Positions 18,254 to 26,373 of a DNA stretch of 64,000 nucleotides are shown here, piece after piece. Within the stretch, counting starts at the first letter, position 1, and the number at the start of each line of letters is the position of its first letter. The DNA lies in contig NC_015635.1 in the NCBI RefSeq assembly GCF_000270245.1, positions 496,001-560,000 of the forward strand, in the 5' to 3' direction. Below the pieces are notes generated by a model, which searched no databases, was not told the origin of the DNA, and saw nothing but the letters and a program-made list of their open reading frames with translations. Source of the DNA: Microlunatus phosphovorus NM-1. GTDB lineage: Bacteria > Actinomycetota > Actinomycetes > Propionibacteriales > Propionibacteriaceae. A program made the translations under genes and the position numbers.

Positions 18254-19258
18254 ATGCGCGCAGTCGGATACACGAAGACTGGTGGCCCCGAGGTGCTCAC
18301 CGATGTGACCATCGAGGAGCCCACGCCGGGTCCGCGGGATCTGCTGGTTGAGGTCCATGCCGTGTCGGTCAATCCGGTCGACACCAAGATCAGGGTGCGA
18401 GAGAACCCGCCGCCGGGTGGCGTACGAGTCCTCGGCTGGGACGCGGTCGGCATCGTGCGGGCGGTCGGGTCGCAGGTCACGATGTTCCAGCCGGGTGATC
18501 GGGTCTGGTACGCGGGTGCCGTCACCCGTCAAGGCTGCGACAGCGAACTGCACGTCGTCGACGAACGTATCGTCGCTCGCGCGCCGGACAGCCTCGACGA
18601 CGGCGATGCCGCCGCGTTGCCGCTGACCACGATCACCGCCTGGGAACTGTTGTTCGACCGGCTCGGCGTGCCACGCGATGGCGGCGAGGGCCAGACCCTG
18701 CTCGTGGTCGGTGCCGCCGGCGGTGTCGGCTCGATCCTGGTGCAGTTGGCCGCAAAGCTCACCGGTCTTACCGTGATCGGCACCGCCTCCCGGCCCGAGA
18801 CGCGGGATTGGGTGACGGCGATGGGTGCCGACCACGTGGTGAACCACCACGACCTGGCGGCCAGTCTCGCCGCTGCCGGTTTCGCATCGGTCGACTACAT
18901 CGCCACCCTCACGCAGACCAAGCGGCATCTGGCCACCTACGTGGACGTCATCGCTCCGCAGGGCAGGATCGGGGTGATCGACGACCCGGGCGTCCTCGAC
19001 ATCGTGCCGTTCAAGGGGAAGTCGGTGTCGGTGCACTGGGAGTCGATGTTCACCAGGTCAACCTTCGACACCGCCGACATCACCGCCCAGCACGACCTGC
19101 TCACCGAGGTGGCGGTGCTCGTCGACGCAGGCGTCCTGCGCACCACCCGCCAGCGCTCCGCTGGCCCGATCACTGCGGACACCGTTCGGGCGGCGCATGA
19201 GCTCCAGCAAAGCGGCACCGCCATCGGCAAGACCGTCTTGGTGGGCTGGCCGGCTTAG
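18254..19258 (+). CDS. MDR-family NADPH:quinone reductase / zinc-type alcohol dehydrogenase-like
   Basis: A 334-residue medium-chain reductase. The GroES-like domain begins with VSVNPVDTKIR, and the NADPH-binding Rossmann motif LLVVGAAGGVGSILVQLA is near residue 152. The zinc ligands of true alcohol dehydrogenases are absent, so it is more likely a quinone or enone reductase of the zinc-independent branch (TIGR02817-like). It is transcribed away from the MFS operon and faces a convergent TetR gene across a hairpin repeat. Confidence 0.88.
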   Translation: MRAVGYTKTGGPEVLTDVTIEEPTPGPRDLLVEVHAVSVNPVDTKIRVRENPPPGGVRVLGWDAVGIVRAVGSQVTMFQPGDRVWYAGAVTRQGCDSELHVVDERIVARAPDSLDDGDAAALPLTTITAWELLFDRLGVPRDGGEGQTLLVVGAAGGVGSILVQLAAKLTGLTVIGTASRPETRDWVTAMGADHVVNHHDLAASLAAAGFASVDYIATLTQTKRHLATYVDVIAPQGRIGVIDDPGVLDIVPFKGKSVSVHWESMFTRSTFDTADITAQHDLLTEVAVLVDAGVLRTTRQRSAGPITADTVRAAHELQQSGTAIGKTVLVGWPA

Positions 19259-19287
19259 TTGGCGCGTCCGCACAGTCTGACCGTCGC

Positions 19288-19369
19288 CGAGAAGGAGCAG
19301 CCCACCTCGAGAAGGAGCGGTTGCAGGTCAATTCGGCGATTTCGGATGTGACTGCTCCTTGTCGATGAC
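19288..19369. repeat. Palindromic intergenic element, family 1, copy A
   Basis: Contains two GAGAAGGAGC half sites 20 bp apart, then CTCGAGAAGGAGCGGTTGCAGG, an AT-richer loop and the inverse GACTGCTCCTTGTCGATGA. The same arrangement is at 55254-55334, where the arms are longer and nearly perfect. It lies between the convergent reductase and TetR genes. The T-rich right arm makes a terminator role likely; mobility is possible. Confidence 0.65.
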
Positions 19370-19389
19370 GATGCGTGGAATGGAGAGAA

Positions 19390-20007
19390 TTACTCGGGCC
19401 TGCCCAACCCGGCCAGGAACCGCAGCACGAGGCCGACGGCCTCCTGTTGGGTCTCGGCACGCTGCTCCAAGGGCGCGTGGGCAACCAGGTCGGCGGCCTC
19501 GTGCAGGCAGGCGTACAGCAGTTGGGTCAGCATGTCGGTGACCTCGACGGCGATCACCCCGGCCTCCGCCAGGGCCTGCAGGTGCTCCTTGATCACCTGC
19601 AGAGTGTTCGCCTGGTCCAGCTCACGCCACCGCTGCCAGCCGAGGGCGATCGGGCCCTGCTCCATCACGATGCTGCGAAACGGCTCGGCAGTGCAGAGCT
19701 GGAGGAACGTCGTCAGCGCCGTCGCCGCACGCTCGACCGGATCGTCACCGGTGGTCGCGCTGCGGAGCTCCGCCACGCAGGTGGTGAGCTGGTCGAGCAT
19801 GACCTCCTCGAAGAGCGCCTGCTTGTTCTCGAAGTGGTGATAGACCGCTCCGCGGGTCACCATGGCCTCGCGCCCGATGTCGGTGAGTGAGGTCGCCAGG
19901 TAGCCCTGAGTGCTGAAGCAGACGGCCGCGGACTGCAACAGGTCGCGGCGAGTCTGCAGCGCGTACTGGTCGCGGCGGGTCAGGCCCGGCGTCAGCGGGG
20001 TCTGCAT
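19390..20007 (-). CDS. TetR/AcrR family regulator
   Basis: A 205-residue regulator with a standard helix-turn-helix (LTDIGREAMVTRGAVYHHFENKQALFEEV, residues about 40-68), resembling the AcrR/EthR-like branch. It follows the small membrane-protein gene by three bases and is co-transcribed with it. The perfect dyad ACATCCG-T-CGGATGT at 20465-20479 in the promoter of that pair is the natural candidate operator. Confidence 0.9.
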   Translation of the reverse strand: MQTPLTPGLTRRDQYALQTRRDLLQSAAVCFSTQGYLATSLTDIGREAMVTRGAVYHHFENKQALFEEVMLDQLTTCVAELRSATTGDDPVERAATALTTFLQLCTAEPFRSIVMEQGPIALGWQRWRELDQANTLQVIKEHLQALAEAGVIAVEVTDMLTQLLYACLHEAADLVAHAPLEQRAETQQEAVGLVLRFLAGLGRPE

Positions 20008-20010
20008 CGA

Positions 20011-20442
20011 CTATCGGGGCTCCCGGTCTCGACGGCGCCGAGGGCTCAGCACCAGCCCGACGATGAGCAGCGGCAACGCGACCAGGTCGATCGTCGCGAC
20101 CCGAGCGATCTCGGCAGTCGTGGGCTCGGCCTTGGTCAACAACACGAACACCACGTTACTCAGCAGTCCGGCGATCAGCGCCGGCCTGCGCCAGTCGGCT
20201 CGGAAGGCAGCCAGCACCAAGAACAGCCCGAGCATCGCCAGCAGCAGGGCGCGATGACGAAGCAGGACGAGCACGCTCTCGTCCGACCCGGTGACGCCGT
20301 ACAGGTCGGCCAGCCGCTCCGGCCCGAGGAGCCCGGCACCGGGGATCAGGTTGAGCGCGCCGACGATCAACAGCACAGCGGCGACGACGGCCGTACGCGG
20401 TTCGCTCAGCCCGATCAGCGCAGCACTCCTGCTCATGATCAT
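20011..20442 (-). CDS. Small integral membrane protein
   Basis: A 143-residue protein with four predicted membrane segments (AVVAAVLLIVGALNLIPGAG, LLLAMLGLFLVLAAF, LIAGLLSNVVFVLLT, LVALPLLIVGLVL). It has a basic tail (SPRRRRDREPR). The ATG at 20442 has a GGAAGGA site at good spacing; a longer upstream frame is rejected. No family function is known. It is co-transcribed with the TetR gene and is probably regulated by it. Confidence 0.75.
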   Translation of the reverse strand: MIMSRSAALIGLSEPRTAVVAAVLLIVGALNLIPGAGLLGPERLADLYGVTGSDESVLVLLRHRALLLAMLGLFLVLAAFRADWRRPALIAGLLSNVVFVLLTKAEPTTAEIARVATIDLVALPLLIVGLVLSPRRRRDREPR

Positions 20443-20464
20443 CTTCGATCCTTCCGCCACTTGG

Positions 20465-20479
20465 ACATCCGTCGGATGT
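20465..20479. promoter_or_regulatory. Perfect dyad upstream of membrane protein/TetR pair
   Basis: ACATCCG-T-CGGATGT, 7-bp arms, lies 23 bp before the start at 20442, in the region shared with the divergent sigma factor gene. It is a probable TetR autoregulatory operator. Confidence 0.5.
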
Positions 20480-20569
20480 ATCTGTCGACGGATCCCTGCC
20501 CTCCTGATTGGCACTCAGATGCTATCCGTATCTGACATACAGTGTGAATCTGAATGAGCAGGGAGTGCG

Positions 20570-21109
20570 ATGAACCAGGAGTTGCCGCGGCTGGCGGGCC
20601 CCACCACGATCGCCGTCACCGTGACCCGGCCGCATAGTCCGGAGCGCTGGGCATTGCTGGTGCCGCACCGTGATCGGCTGATCCGGATCGCGCGGGGCAA
20701 GCTCTCCGATGGGCACGAGGCGGAGGACTGCGTGCACGACTCGCTGATCCGGGCGCTCGGATTCGCGGGCCTGGAGTCGGAGCGAGTGGGCGCCTTCCTC
20801 ACCACGGTGGTGGTCCGCCTGTGCGCCGACCGGCATCGAGCGCGCGCCCGAGATCGGCGGACCGCCCCGCGACTGTGGGTCGCCGGTCATGACGAGTTCG
20901 AGGAAGGCGTCTGCGATCGCGTCCTCGGTGCTCAACTGCATGCCCAGCTGGCGGATCTGTCTCCTCGCGAGCGAGACGTGCTGCGTGCTCGGGCCGAGGG
21001 CTACAGCGTGCGCGAGACCGCAGAGCGACTGCAGATCAGTCTCAAGGCGGCGGAGAGCGCCTTCACCCGCGGCCGGGCGAAGATGCTGGTCCTCGCCGAG
21101 GCCGCCTGA
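20570..21109 (+). CDS. ECF-type RNA polymerase sigma factor
   Basis: A 179-residue sigma-70 family protein with region 2 (HEAEDCVHDSLIRAL near residue 46) and region 4 (LSPRERDVLRARAEGYSVRETAERLQISLKAAES split over residues about 128-162). No anti-sigma factor gene is adjacent. It is transcribed towards the large minus-strand cluster that ends 68 bp beyond it. Whether it controls that cluster is unknown; the cluster's promoter is 14 kb away. Confidence 0.88.
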   Translation: MNQELPRLAGPTTIAVTVTRPHSPERWALLVPHRDRLIRIARGKLSDGHEAEDCVHDSLIRALGFAGLESERVGAFLTTVVVRLCADRHRARARDRRTAPRLWVAGHDEFEEGVCDRVLGAQLHAQLADLSPRERDVLRARAEGYSVRETAERLQISLKAAESAFTRGRAKMLVLAEAA

Positions 21110-21118
21110 GCCCTCCGC

Positions 21119-21156
21119 CGACACCTGAGTTGCCCCTATCGACACCTGAGTTGCCC
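21119..21156. repeat. Short direct repeat, two 17-bp units
   Basis: CGACACCTGAGTTGCCC occurs exactly at 21119-21135 and 21140-21156, with a degenerate third unit (CGGCACCCCTTGAG) after it. It fills most of the 68-bp gap between the convergent sigma factor and HD-domain genes. Its role is unknown. Confidence 0.6.
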
Positions 21157-21177
21157 TGCCGGCACCCCTTGAGCCGT

Positions 21178-21735
21178 CTAGCGGACGAGATCACGCAGGC
21201 ATCCGCCGCCGACCCGCAGCAACAGCCGAAGCGATTCGGGTGCGGAGTGAGGGAAGCGCAGACCACGCGCGACCGTACGGTCCGTGCGACTGCCTATTCC
21301 GACGGCGTCCAGCCAGGCGGCTCGCCGGAGCAGTCCTGCCTCCAGGGTCTCGTCGGCGCCGCCGCGCGGACGCAGATGACGGGCGACGGCCCAGCACCAG
21401 GGATCGGCGCGGTCCCTCCCGATCTCGTACTCGTCGCCGAGTTCGGCCAGCAGCGCAGCGGACCGGTCCGGAAAGCCCAGCCGTGACCAGCGATGCGACG
21501 CATCGGCCAGCAGCCCGAGGTCGTGCAGGGCGCAGGCCGCCACCAGCAGCGCCTGGTCGACCGGCCGATCGCCGGCTAGACCGCGAGCGAGCAGGACCAT
21601 CCGCCGACTGTGCGTACGGATCTCCGCAGGTGCCTGATCGAGCTGGGTCAGAGCTGCTCGAGCGATCGGCCGGTCGCCGACCGGTACCGGGTCGAGCAGC
21701 GCGTCGCCCAGTTCACTGCCGCGACCCTCAGCCAC
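21178..21735 (-). CDS. HD-domain protein, last gene of the biosynthetic block
   Basis: A 185-residue HD-superfamily protein resembling the cyanamide-hydratase-like group. Candidate metal ligands are His42, the His71-Asp72 pair (ACALHDLGL), His120 (AVARHLRPRG) and Asp143 (AAWLDAVG). Known relatives are hydrolases, hydratases or, in another branch, mixed-valent diiron oxygenases. GTG 21735 overlaps the flavin reductase stop by eight bases, so it belongs to the operon. In a putative N-N-bond pathway it could hydrolyse or oxidise an intermediate, but that is speculation. Confidence 0.75.
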   Translation of the reverse strand: MAEGRGSELGDALLDPVPVGDRPIARAALTQLDQAPAEIRTHSRRMVLLARGLAGDRPVDQALLVAACALHDLGLLADASHRWSRLGFPDRSAALLAELGDEYEIGRDRADPWCWAVARHLRPRGGADETLEAGLLRRAAWLDAVGIGSRTDRTVARGLRFPHSAPESLRLLLRVGGGCLRDLVR

Positions 21736-22258
21736 GGGAGCTGCACCCGGCAGCAGGACGCAGACCGTGATAACCAGACCCGTGCCAGAGCAGCGGCGAA
21801 CCTTCCTGCACCTCGGTCTCCTGCACCCGGCCGAGCACCAGCACCCGGTCACCGCAGGCGCGTTCCCATTCCACCGTGCAGACCGCTGAGGCGAGGGCAT
21901 CGACCAGCTTCGGCAGCTCGCCGTCCCGGATCGTGATCCCGGCGAATCGGGCCCAGCCGGGACGCGGGCCGGCGAACCGCGCGGACAGTGCCTGCTGATC
22001 CTCGCCCAGCACGTTGATCACGAACCGGCCGCTCGTTCGCAGTGCGGCCAGCGTCTGTGAGTGAGGGGCCAAGGTGACGGCCATCAGCGGTGGCGTCAGG
22101 GACACCGCCGTGACCGAGCTCGCCGTCATACCCTGGGGGCCGCTGTCGCCCTGCGCGGTGATCACGGTGACCGAGGCGGCGAGCGCGCGATAGAGGTGAC
22201 GGCAGTCCAGCAGGGCCTCTTCGGCAGCCGACGGGTCTTCGGCCACCGGGCTGGTCAC
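21728..22258 (-). CDS. Flavin reductase (HpaC-like)
   Basis: A 176-residue FMN-binding split-barrel protein. Near residues 35-60 it has GMTASSVTAVSLTPPLMAVTL, the signature of NAD(P)H:flavin oxidoreductases that supply reduced flavin to two-component monooxygenases. GTG 22258 overlaps the preceding stop (GTGA) and the homologous region starts shortly after it. Its most likely partner in this operon is the acyl-CoA-dehydrogenase-fold protein at 25171-26316. Confidence 0.88.
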   Translation of the reverse strand: MTSPVAEDPSAAEEALLDCRHLYRALAASVTVITAQGDSGPQGMTASSVTAVSLTPPLMAVTLAPHSQTLAALRTSGRFVINVLGEDQQALSARFAGPRPGWARFAGITIRDGELPKLVDALASAVCTVEWERACGDRVLVLGRVQETEVQEGSPLLWHGSGYHGLRPAAGCSSRG

Positions 22259-22734
22259 GACCGTGCCCGGGAGAGCGATGGTTCGGCGATGACCACGTCG
22301 TCGAACAGCCCGGTCAGCACTGCGGTCATGTTGGCCCGCAGCGCCGACTCCGCGATCGGATCGACGAGCGGCGCCAACGACGGGATGCCGAGGTCCAGCT
22401 CGGCGGTGAAGATCATCAGCGACCCCTCGACATCCTCGGGACCGACCTCGCCGAGCACCTGCCAGCCGCCGGCGAACAGCTCGAGGTCGCCATCGATCTG
22501 CTCGAAGTCCAGCCGCAGTGCCGCCTCGTCGATGAAGTCTCGTTCCGTCCAGCACAGGATCCCACCGCGGAAGTCGACGCGCCAGATCGAGACCAAGTCC
22601 TCGCCGCGGCGTTCGGTCTGCACGCTGCGCACGCTCGGCGTCTGCTCCGGATACCGCTCGTAGTCGGCCAGCCGGCGAAATGCCTCGATCGGCTCGACCG
22701 GGCTCCAGCCCTCGACACGGACCTTGATGCTCAT
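22255..22734 (-). CDS. SRPBCC family protein (cyclase/aromatase-like)
   Basis: A 159-residue START/Bet v1-fold protein. Typical pieces are the opening EGWSPVEPIEAFRRLADYERYPEQ, then VSIWRVDFRGGILCWTERD and a C-terminal helix (ESALRANMTAVLTGLF). Such proteins bind hydrophobic ligands and act as polyketide cyclases, lipid carriers or hydratases. With no polyketide synthase here it may bind a lipid intermediate. It overlaps both neighbours (ATGA and GTGA). Confidence 0.82.
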   Translation of the reverse strand: MSIKVRVEGWSPVEPIEAFRRLADYERYPEQTPSVRSVQTERRGEDLVSIWRVDFRGGILCWTERDFIDEAALRLDFEQIDGDLELFAGGWQVLGEVGPEDVEGSLMIFTAELDLGIPSLAPLVDPIAESALRANMTAVLTGLFDDVVIAEPSLSRARS

Positions 22735-24038
22735 GAACGTCCCCCTGTGGTTGCCAGTTGTGGTGGTTCTGCTGGTGCGCTGGTGGATGGCCGCAACCGT
22801 GTCGCCACGGTCCGGGCCGCCCGGTCGACGGCCGCGACCGCGTACGCCTCCTCGGCCGGGGTCATGATCGCGGGCGGGGTGAAGCGCAGCACCCGGTGCT
22901 CGTTCAAGGATGTGCTGACCACGACTCCCTCGTGCAGCAGCTCCAACACCAGTTCGCCGACGACGCCGGGCTGGGCCAGCTCGACGCCGATCAGCAGCCC
23001 GCGACCGCGCACCTCGATCACCAACTCGCCGAGCCGATCGATCATGGTGCTCGCGATGCCCTCGGCGAGCCGGGCGCCGATCTCGTGTGCTCGCTCGACC
23101 AGGCCCTCTTCGGCAATGGTCTCCACGGCCGCCCGGGCGGCAGCGCAGGCGAGCGGCGAACCGGCGAAGGTCGAGCTGTGCAGGAACGGATCGGCATCGA
23201 ACGGCGCGTACGCGGATCTGCTCGCGACGACGGCGGCCGCCGGCACCACGCCGCCGCTGAGTCCCTTGCCCACCAGGACGATGTCGGGCACCACTGCGTC
23301 GTGATCACCGCCCCACCAGAGGCCGGTGCGGCCCAGACCGGTCTGGATCTCGTCCACGATCAGCAGGGCGTGGTGGTGGCGACAGGCTGCGGCGATCTCG
23401 GCCAGGTAGCCGGGCGGCGGCACGATCACACCGGCCTCGCCTTGGATCGGCTCGATCACCACGCAGGCTTGCGGCCCGTGCTCGGCGATCGCGGTCAGTA
23501 TCGCGGTGCGGTCACCGTACGGGACATGTGTGACGGGCAACAGCGGCATGAACGGGTCGCGATAGGTCGGGTTGCCGGTGACGCTGAGCGCTCCCAGCGT
23601 CTTGCCGTGGAAGCCGCCATGGGTGGCGATCACGATCCTGTGGCCCAGGGCCCGGGCCAGTTTGAGTGCGGTCTCGGTCGCTTCAGCTCCTGAGTTGACG
23701 AAGTGCACGTGGGGCAGTGAGCCTGGCGCGACCTTGCTGAGTGCTGCCGCCGCCGACGCGGTGACGGGTTCGAGCAGCACCCGGGTGGCCAGGGGGTGGC
23801 GGTCCAACTGGTCCTTCACCGCGGCGACCACTCGCGGATGCCGGTGGCCGTGCAGGAAGACGCCGTAGCCGCCGCAGTCCAGCAGCCGTCGGCCGTCGGC
23901 GGTGATCACCCAGGCCCCTTCGGAGGCCACCTCGCTCAGTCCGCCGGAGACCTGGCCGAACAGGGCTCGCCCGCGGCTGAGATGGCGACGATAGAGATCG
24001 ATCAGCGTCCCGCTGTCGTTCCTGGTGGGGTCGTCCAT
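22731..24038 (-). CDS. Class III aminotransferase (PLP)
   Basis: A 435-residue fold-type I enzyme. The cofactor region is intact: VNSGAEATETALKLAR near residue 112, VDEIQTGLGRTGLWWG near 210 and the Lys of LVGKGLSGG near 240 that forms the internal aldimine. Relatives aminate aldehydes and ketones, including omega-amino and putrescine-like substrates. Directly upstream is an acyl-thioester-reductase-like gene, so the logical role is to convert a released aldehyde to a primary amine. The ATG at 24038 or the in-frame GTG at 24044, which overlaps the previous stop, may be used. Confidence 0.9.
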   Translation of the reverse strand: MDDPTRNDSGTLIDLYRRHLSRGRALFGQVSGGLSEVASEGAWVITADGRRLLDCGGYGVFLHGHRHPRVVAAVKDQLDRHPLATRVLLEPVTASAAAALSKVAPGSLPHVHFVNSGAEATETALKLARALGHRIVIATHGGFHGKTLGALSVTGNPTYRDPFMPLLPVTHVPYGDRTAILTAIAEHGPQACVVIEPIQGEAGVIVPPPGYLAEIAAACRHHHALLIVDEIQTGLGRTGLWWGGDHDAVVPDIVLVGKGLSGGVVPAAAVVASRSAYAPFDADPFLHSSTFAGSPLACAAARAAVETIAEEGLVERAHEIGARLAEGIASTMIDRLGELVIEVRGRGLLIGVELAQPGVVGELVLELLHEGVVVSTSLNEHRVLRFTPPAIMTPAEEAYAVAAVDRAARTVATRLRPSTSAPAEPPQLATTGGRS

Positions 24039-24040
24039 GA

Positions 24041-25168
24041 TCACGCCACCTCGCTGCGGCGGCCGAGCGCCATCGTGTCGGCCAGGAAGTCGAGCGAGGC
24101 GAACACCGACGACTCGATGGTGGCCTGATCGGGACCTGGGTCGCCGAGCTCGGTCGGCCAGCGCCGGGGGAAGCAGTGCTGGGATCCGAACAGACGCATC
24201 AGCTCCATCCCCTCCAGCATCTGCTTCAGCAGCCGTGGCGGGGCGCTCTGGCCGAAGGCCGGCAGCACCAGTCGCTCGACCATCTCCCGGGAGACGGTCC
24301 GTGGCCGATCCACCGCAAGGCCACGGTCCAGCGCGATCTCCATGCAGGCGTCGATCGTGGCGTCGATGGTGGTCGCCGCCGGTCCGGCGGTCAGCCACCA
24401 CTGACTGCCGTCGGCCACCTCGCGACCGACTCCGGCCAGCGCCAGCCGGGCGACGGCACGGGCGACCAGATCCACCGGTACGCAATCGACCGACGCGGAG
24501 CCGTCGGCCGGCAGGAAGGGCAGTCGGCCGGTGATCATCCCGGCACACATCTGGTGCCAGCCCTGGAACTGGCTGATTGCGCCGGTCGCAGAGTCCCCGA
24601 TCACGACCGACGGGCGGACGATCAGATGCGGCAAGCCGCTGCCGGCCACCGCCTCCTCGGCGGCGATCTTGGAACGCAGGTAGTGCTCCGGACTGCGGAC
24701 TCGCAGCTCATCGGTGGCGGGTGACGCGGCGGCCGGTGACGCGGTTGACGATGCGGTGGCCGACGACGCGGCGGTGGCGAACTCTGCACCGCGGTCGACG
24801 AACGCGGTGCTCATATGCAGCAGGTCCGCGCCGGCGGCGGCCACCAGATCGAGGATCCGGTGAGTGCCGTCCCGATTGACCTGGTCGGAGGCGCCCGGCT
24901 CGCTGGTGAAGGCGGTCAGCGCGGCGCAGTGCAGCACGACGTCGGTTCGGCTGGCGAGGTCGGCCAGCGCCCGCTCGGGAAGGCCGAGCCCTGGTAGGGA
25001 CAGGTCGCCGGTGAGCGTGCGTACGCCGGGCATGGTGACGCTCCGCCGGCGGGTCAGGCAGGTCAGGTCGGCGACCGGGCCGAGCTCGGCGGCGATCACC
25101 GAGCCGAGCACACCGCTGGCCCCGGTGAGCAGAATCTGTGGACGGTCGAAGGCGGTGGTCATCATCAT
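24041..25168 (-). CDS. Thioester-reductase/male-sterility-type NAD(P) reductase
   Basis: A 375-residue extended SDR. The nucleotide-binding motif LLTGASGVLGSVIAAEL is near residue 12, and the catalytic EHYLRSKIAAEEAV (Tyr-x3-Lys) is near 160. The NAD_binding_4 features (IVRPSVVIGDSATGAISQFQG) are those of stand-alone reductase domains that cut acyl-thioesters to aldehydes or alcohols. Just before the Tyr-Lys motif, residues about 133-153 are a low-complexity Ala/Ser/Thr run, probably a surface loop. No carrier protein or adenylation domain is in this operon, so its substrate would come from fatty-acid metabolism. Confidence 0.82.
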   Translation of the reverse strand: MMMTTAFDRPQILLTGASGVLGSVIAAELGPVADLTCLTRRRSVTMPGVRTLTGDLSLPGLGLPERALADLASRTDVVLHCAALTAFTSEPGASDQVNRDGTHRILDLVAAAGADLLHMSTAFVDRGAEFATAASSATASSTASPAAASPATDELRVRSPEHYLRSKIAAEEAVAGSGLPHLIVRPSVVIGDSATGAISQFQGWHQMCAGMITGRLPFLPADGSASVDCVPVDLVARAVARLALAGVGREVADGSQWWLTAGPAATTIDATIDACMEIALDRGLAVDRPRTVSREMVERLVLPAFGQSAPPRLLKQMLEGMELMRLFGSQHCFPRRWPTELGDPGPDQATIESSVFASLDFLADTMALGRRSEVA

Positions 25169-25170
25169 CC

Positions 25171-26316
25171 TCAGTCGAAGGTCAGTGAGTGTCCGTCGTG
25201 CAGGCCGCGCAGGGCGGCGGCCGCGCGATTCCTGGCCGGTGGGTGGAAGGCGAGGCAGTGCAGGCTTGCCAGCCGGTGGGCGAGATCGGCGGAGCGGATG
25301 AACGCCATGCCGCCGAGCGCCTCCGCGCAGCTGGCCGCCAGTCGCGGCAGCGCCTCCTGCAGTTGGTAGCGGACCAGCAGCACCTCGCCGAGCAGGCTGT
25401 CGTCGAGCCGGCCCGCGGGGGTCGACAGACCGCGGTCGAGAGCATCCGCGATCGAGCCGAGCGCCGCCACGGTCGTCCGCAGCTGGGCCCAGCAGCGCAC
25501 CACCTCGCTGTCCGGAGCCCGGACGTTTGCCAGCGCCTCCTCGACCAGACCGGCCGCGATCCCGGCATAGGAGGCCGTCATCAGCAGCTCGAACCAGATG
25601 AAGCCGAGCCGGTGGGTGGCGTCCAGCGCGCCACCCGGCACCATGGCGGTGCGGACTACCAGGGCGTCGGGCACCTCCACGTCGGTCAGCACGACGGCGT
25701 CGCTCTCGGCGCCCGCGAGCACCGGGCTGACCCAGAAGTCCTCGATCCGGACGCCCTCGGCGTTCGCCGGGACCAGGACGACGGCCAGCTCACGACGATC
25801 GGAGTCGTCATGGCGAACCTCCACGCTGGCGGTGAGCATGGTCATCGAGCGCGCCAGCGAGCATGGCTTCTTGGCTCCGCTGACCAGCAGCCCACCCTCG
25901 ATCGGGCGGGCGGACATGGTCGGGCTCAGGATCCCCGAGCCCGGTCGGCCCTCGGCGAAACCGGACGCCAGCAGGTGCCGCTGAGTGGCGACCGCCTCGA
26001 CCAGGACGGACTCCAGACCGGTCTCGCTGGCCCGGCCCAGCGCGAGCAGGCTCGCCAGCGAGAAGTGGTGCATCGTGGTGCCCACGGCAAGCGACCCGGA
26101 GCGGGAGCCGACCGCGTACTGGACTTCGACCGCTTCCCGAGCGGTCGCGCCGAGCCCGCCGGAGATCGTCGGCGCGAGCAGCCCCGGGCCGTCGGCGGCG
26201 CGGAACAGGTCGAGACCCGGCGAACCGGGCGATTCGAGTGCGGTACGGGGAATGCCGGCGAGCTTGTCGTCCAGGCCTGGCATCAGGCGGTCGAGGGTGG
26301 CACGTTCGGTCTGCAT
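25171..26316 (-). CDS. Acyl-CoA dehydrogenase-fold flavoprotein, possible N-hydroxylase
   Basis: A 381-residue ACAD-fold protein with weak family motifs. It has no recognisable LTEPxxGSD segment and shows altered loops (VSGAKKPCSLARSM, LAGAESDAVVLTDVEVPDALV). A C-terminal helical bundle includes the Arg-rich HRLASLHCLAFHPPARNRAAAAL. Divergence of this type is seen in group D flavin monooxygenases, such as the VlmH-like amine N-hydroxylases, that use reduced flavin from a partner reductase. The operon encodes a flavin reductase and an amine-forming pair, which supports that reading. A true acyl-CoA desaturase role remains possible. Confidence 0.75.
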   Translation of the reverse strand: MQTERATLDRLMPGLDDKLAGIPRTALESPGSPGLDLFRAADGPGLLAPTISGGLGATAREAVEVQYAVGSRSGSLAVGTTMHHFSLASLLALGRASETGLESVLVEAVATQRHLLASGFAEGRPGSGILSPTMSARPIEGGLLVSGAKKPCSLARSMTMLTASVEVRHDDSDRRELAVVLVPANAEGVRIEDFWVSPVLAGAESDAVVLTDVEVPDALVVRTAMVPGGALDATHRLGFIWFELLMTASYAGIAAGLVEEALANVRAPDSEVVRCWAQLRTTVAALGSIADALDRGLSTPAGRLDDSLLGEVLLVRYQLQEALPRLAASCAEALGGMAFIRSADLAHRLASLHCLAFHPPARNRAAAALRGLHDGHSLTFD

Positions 26317-26373
26317 CGGGTCTCCTGCGTGGATGCTCGGCTGGGTGGTCAGCGGGTGGGCGTGGGGACGAGG

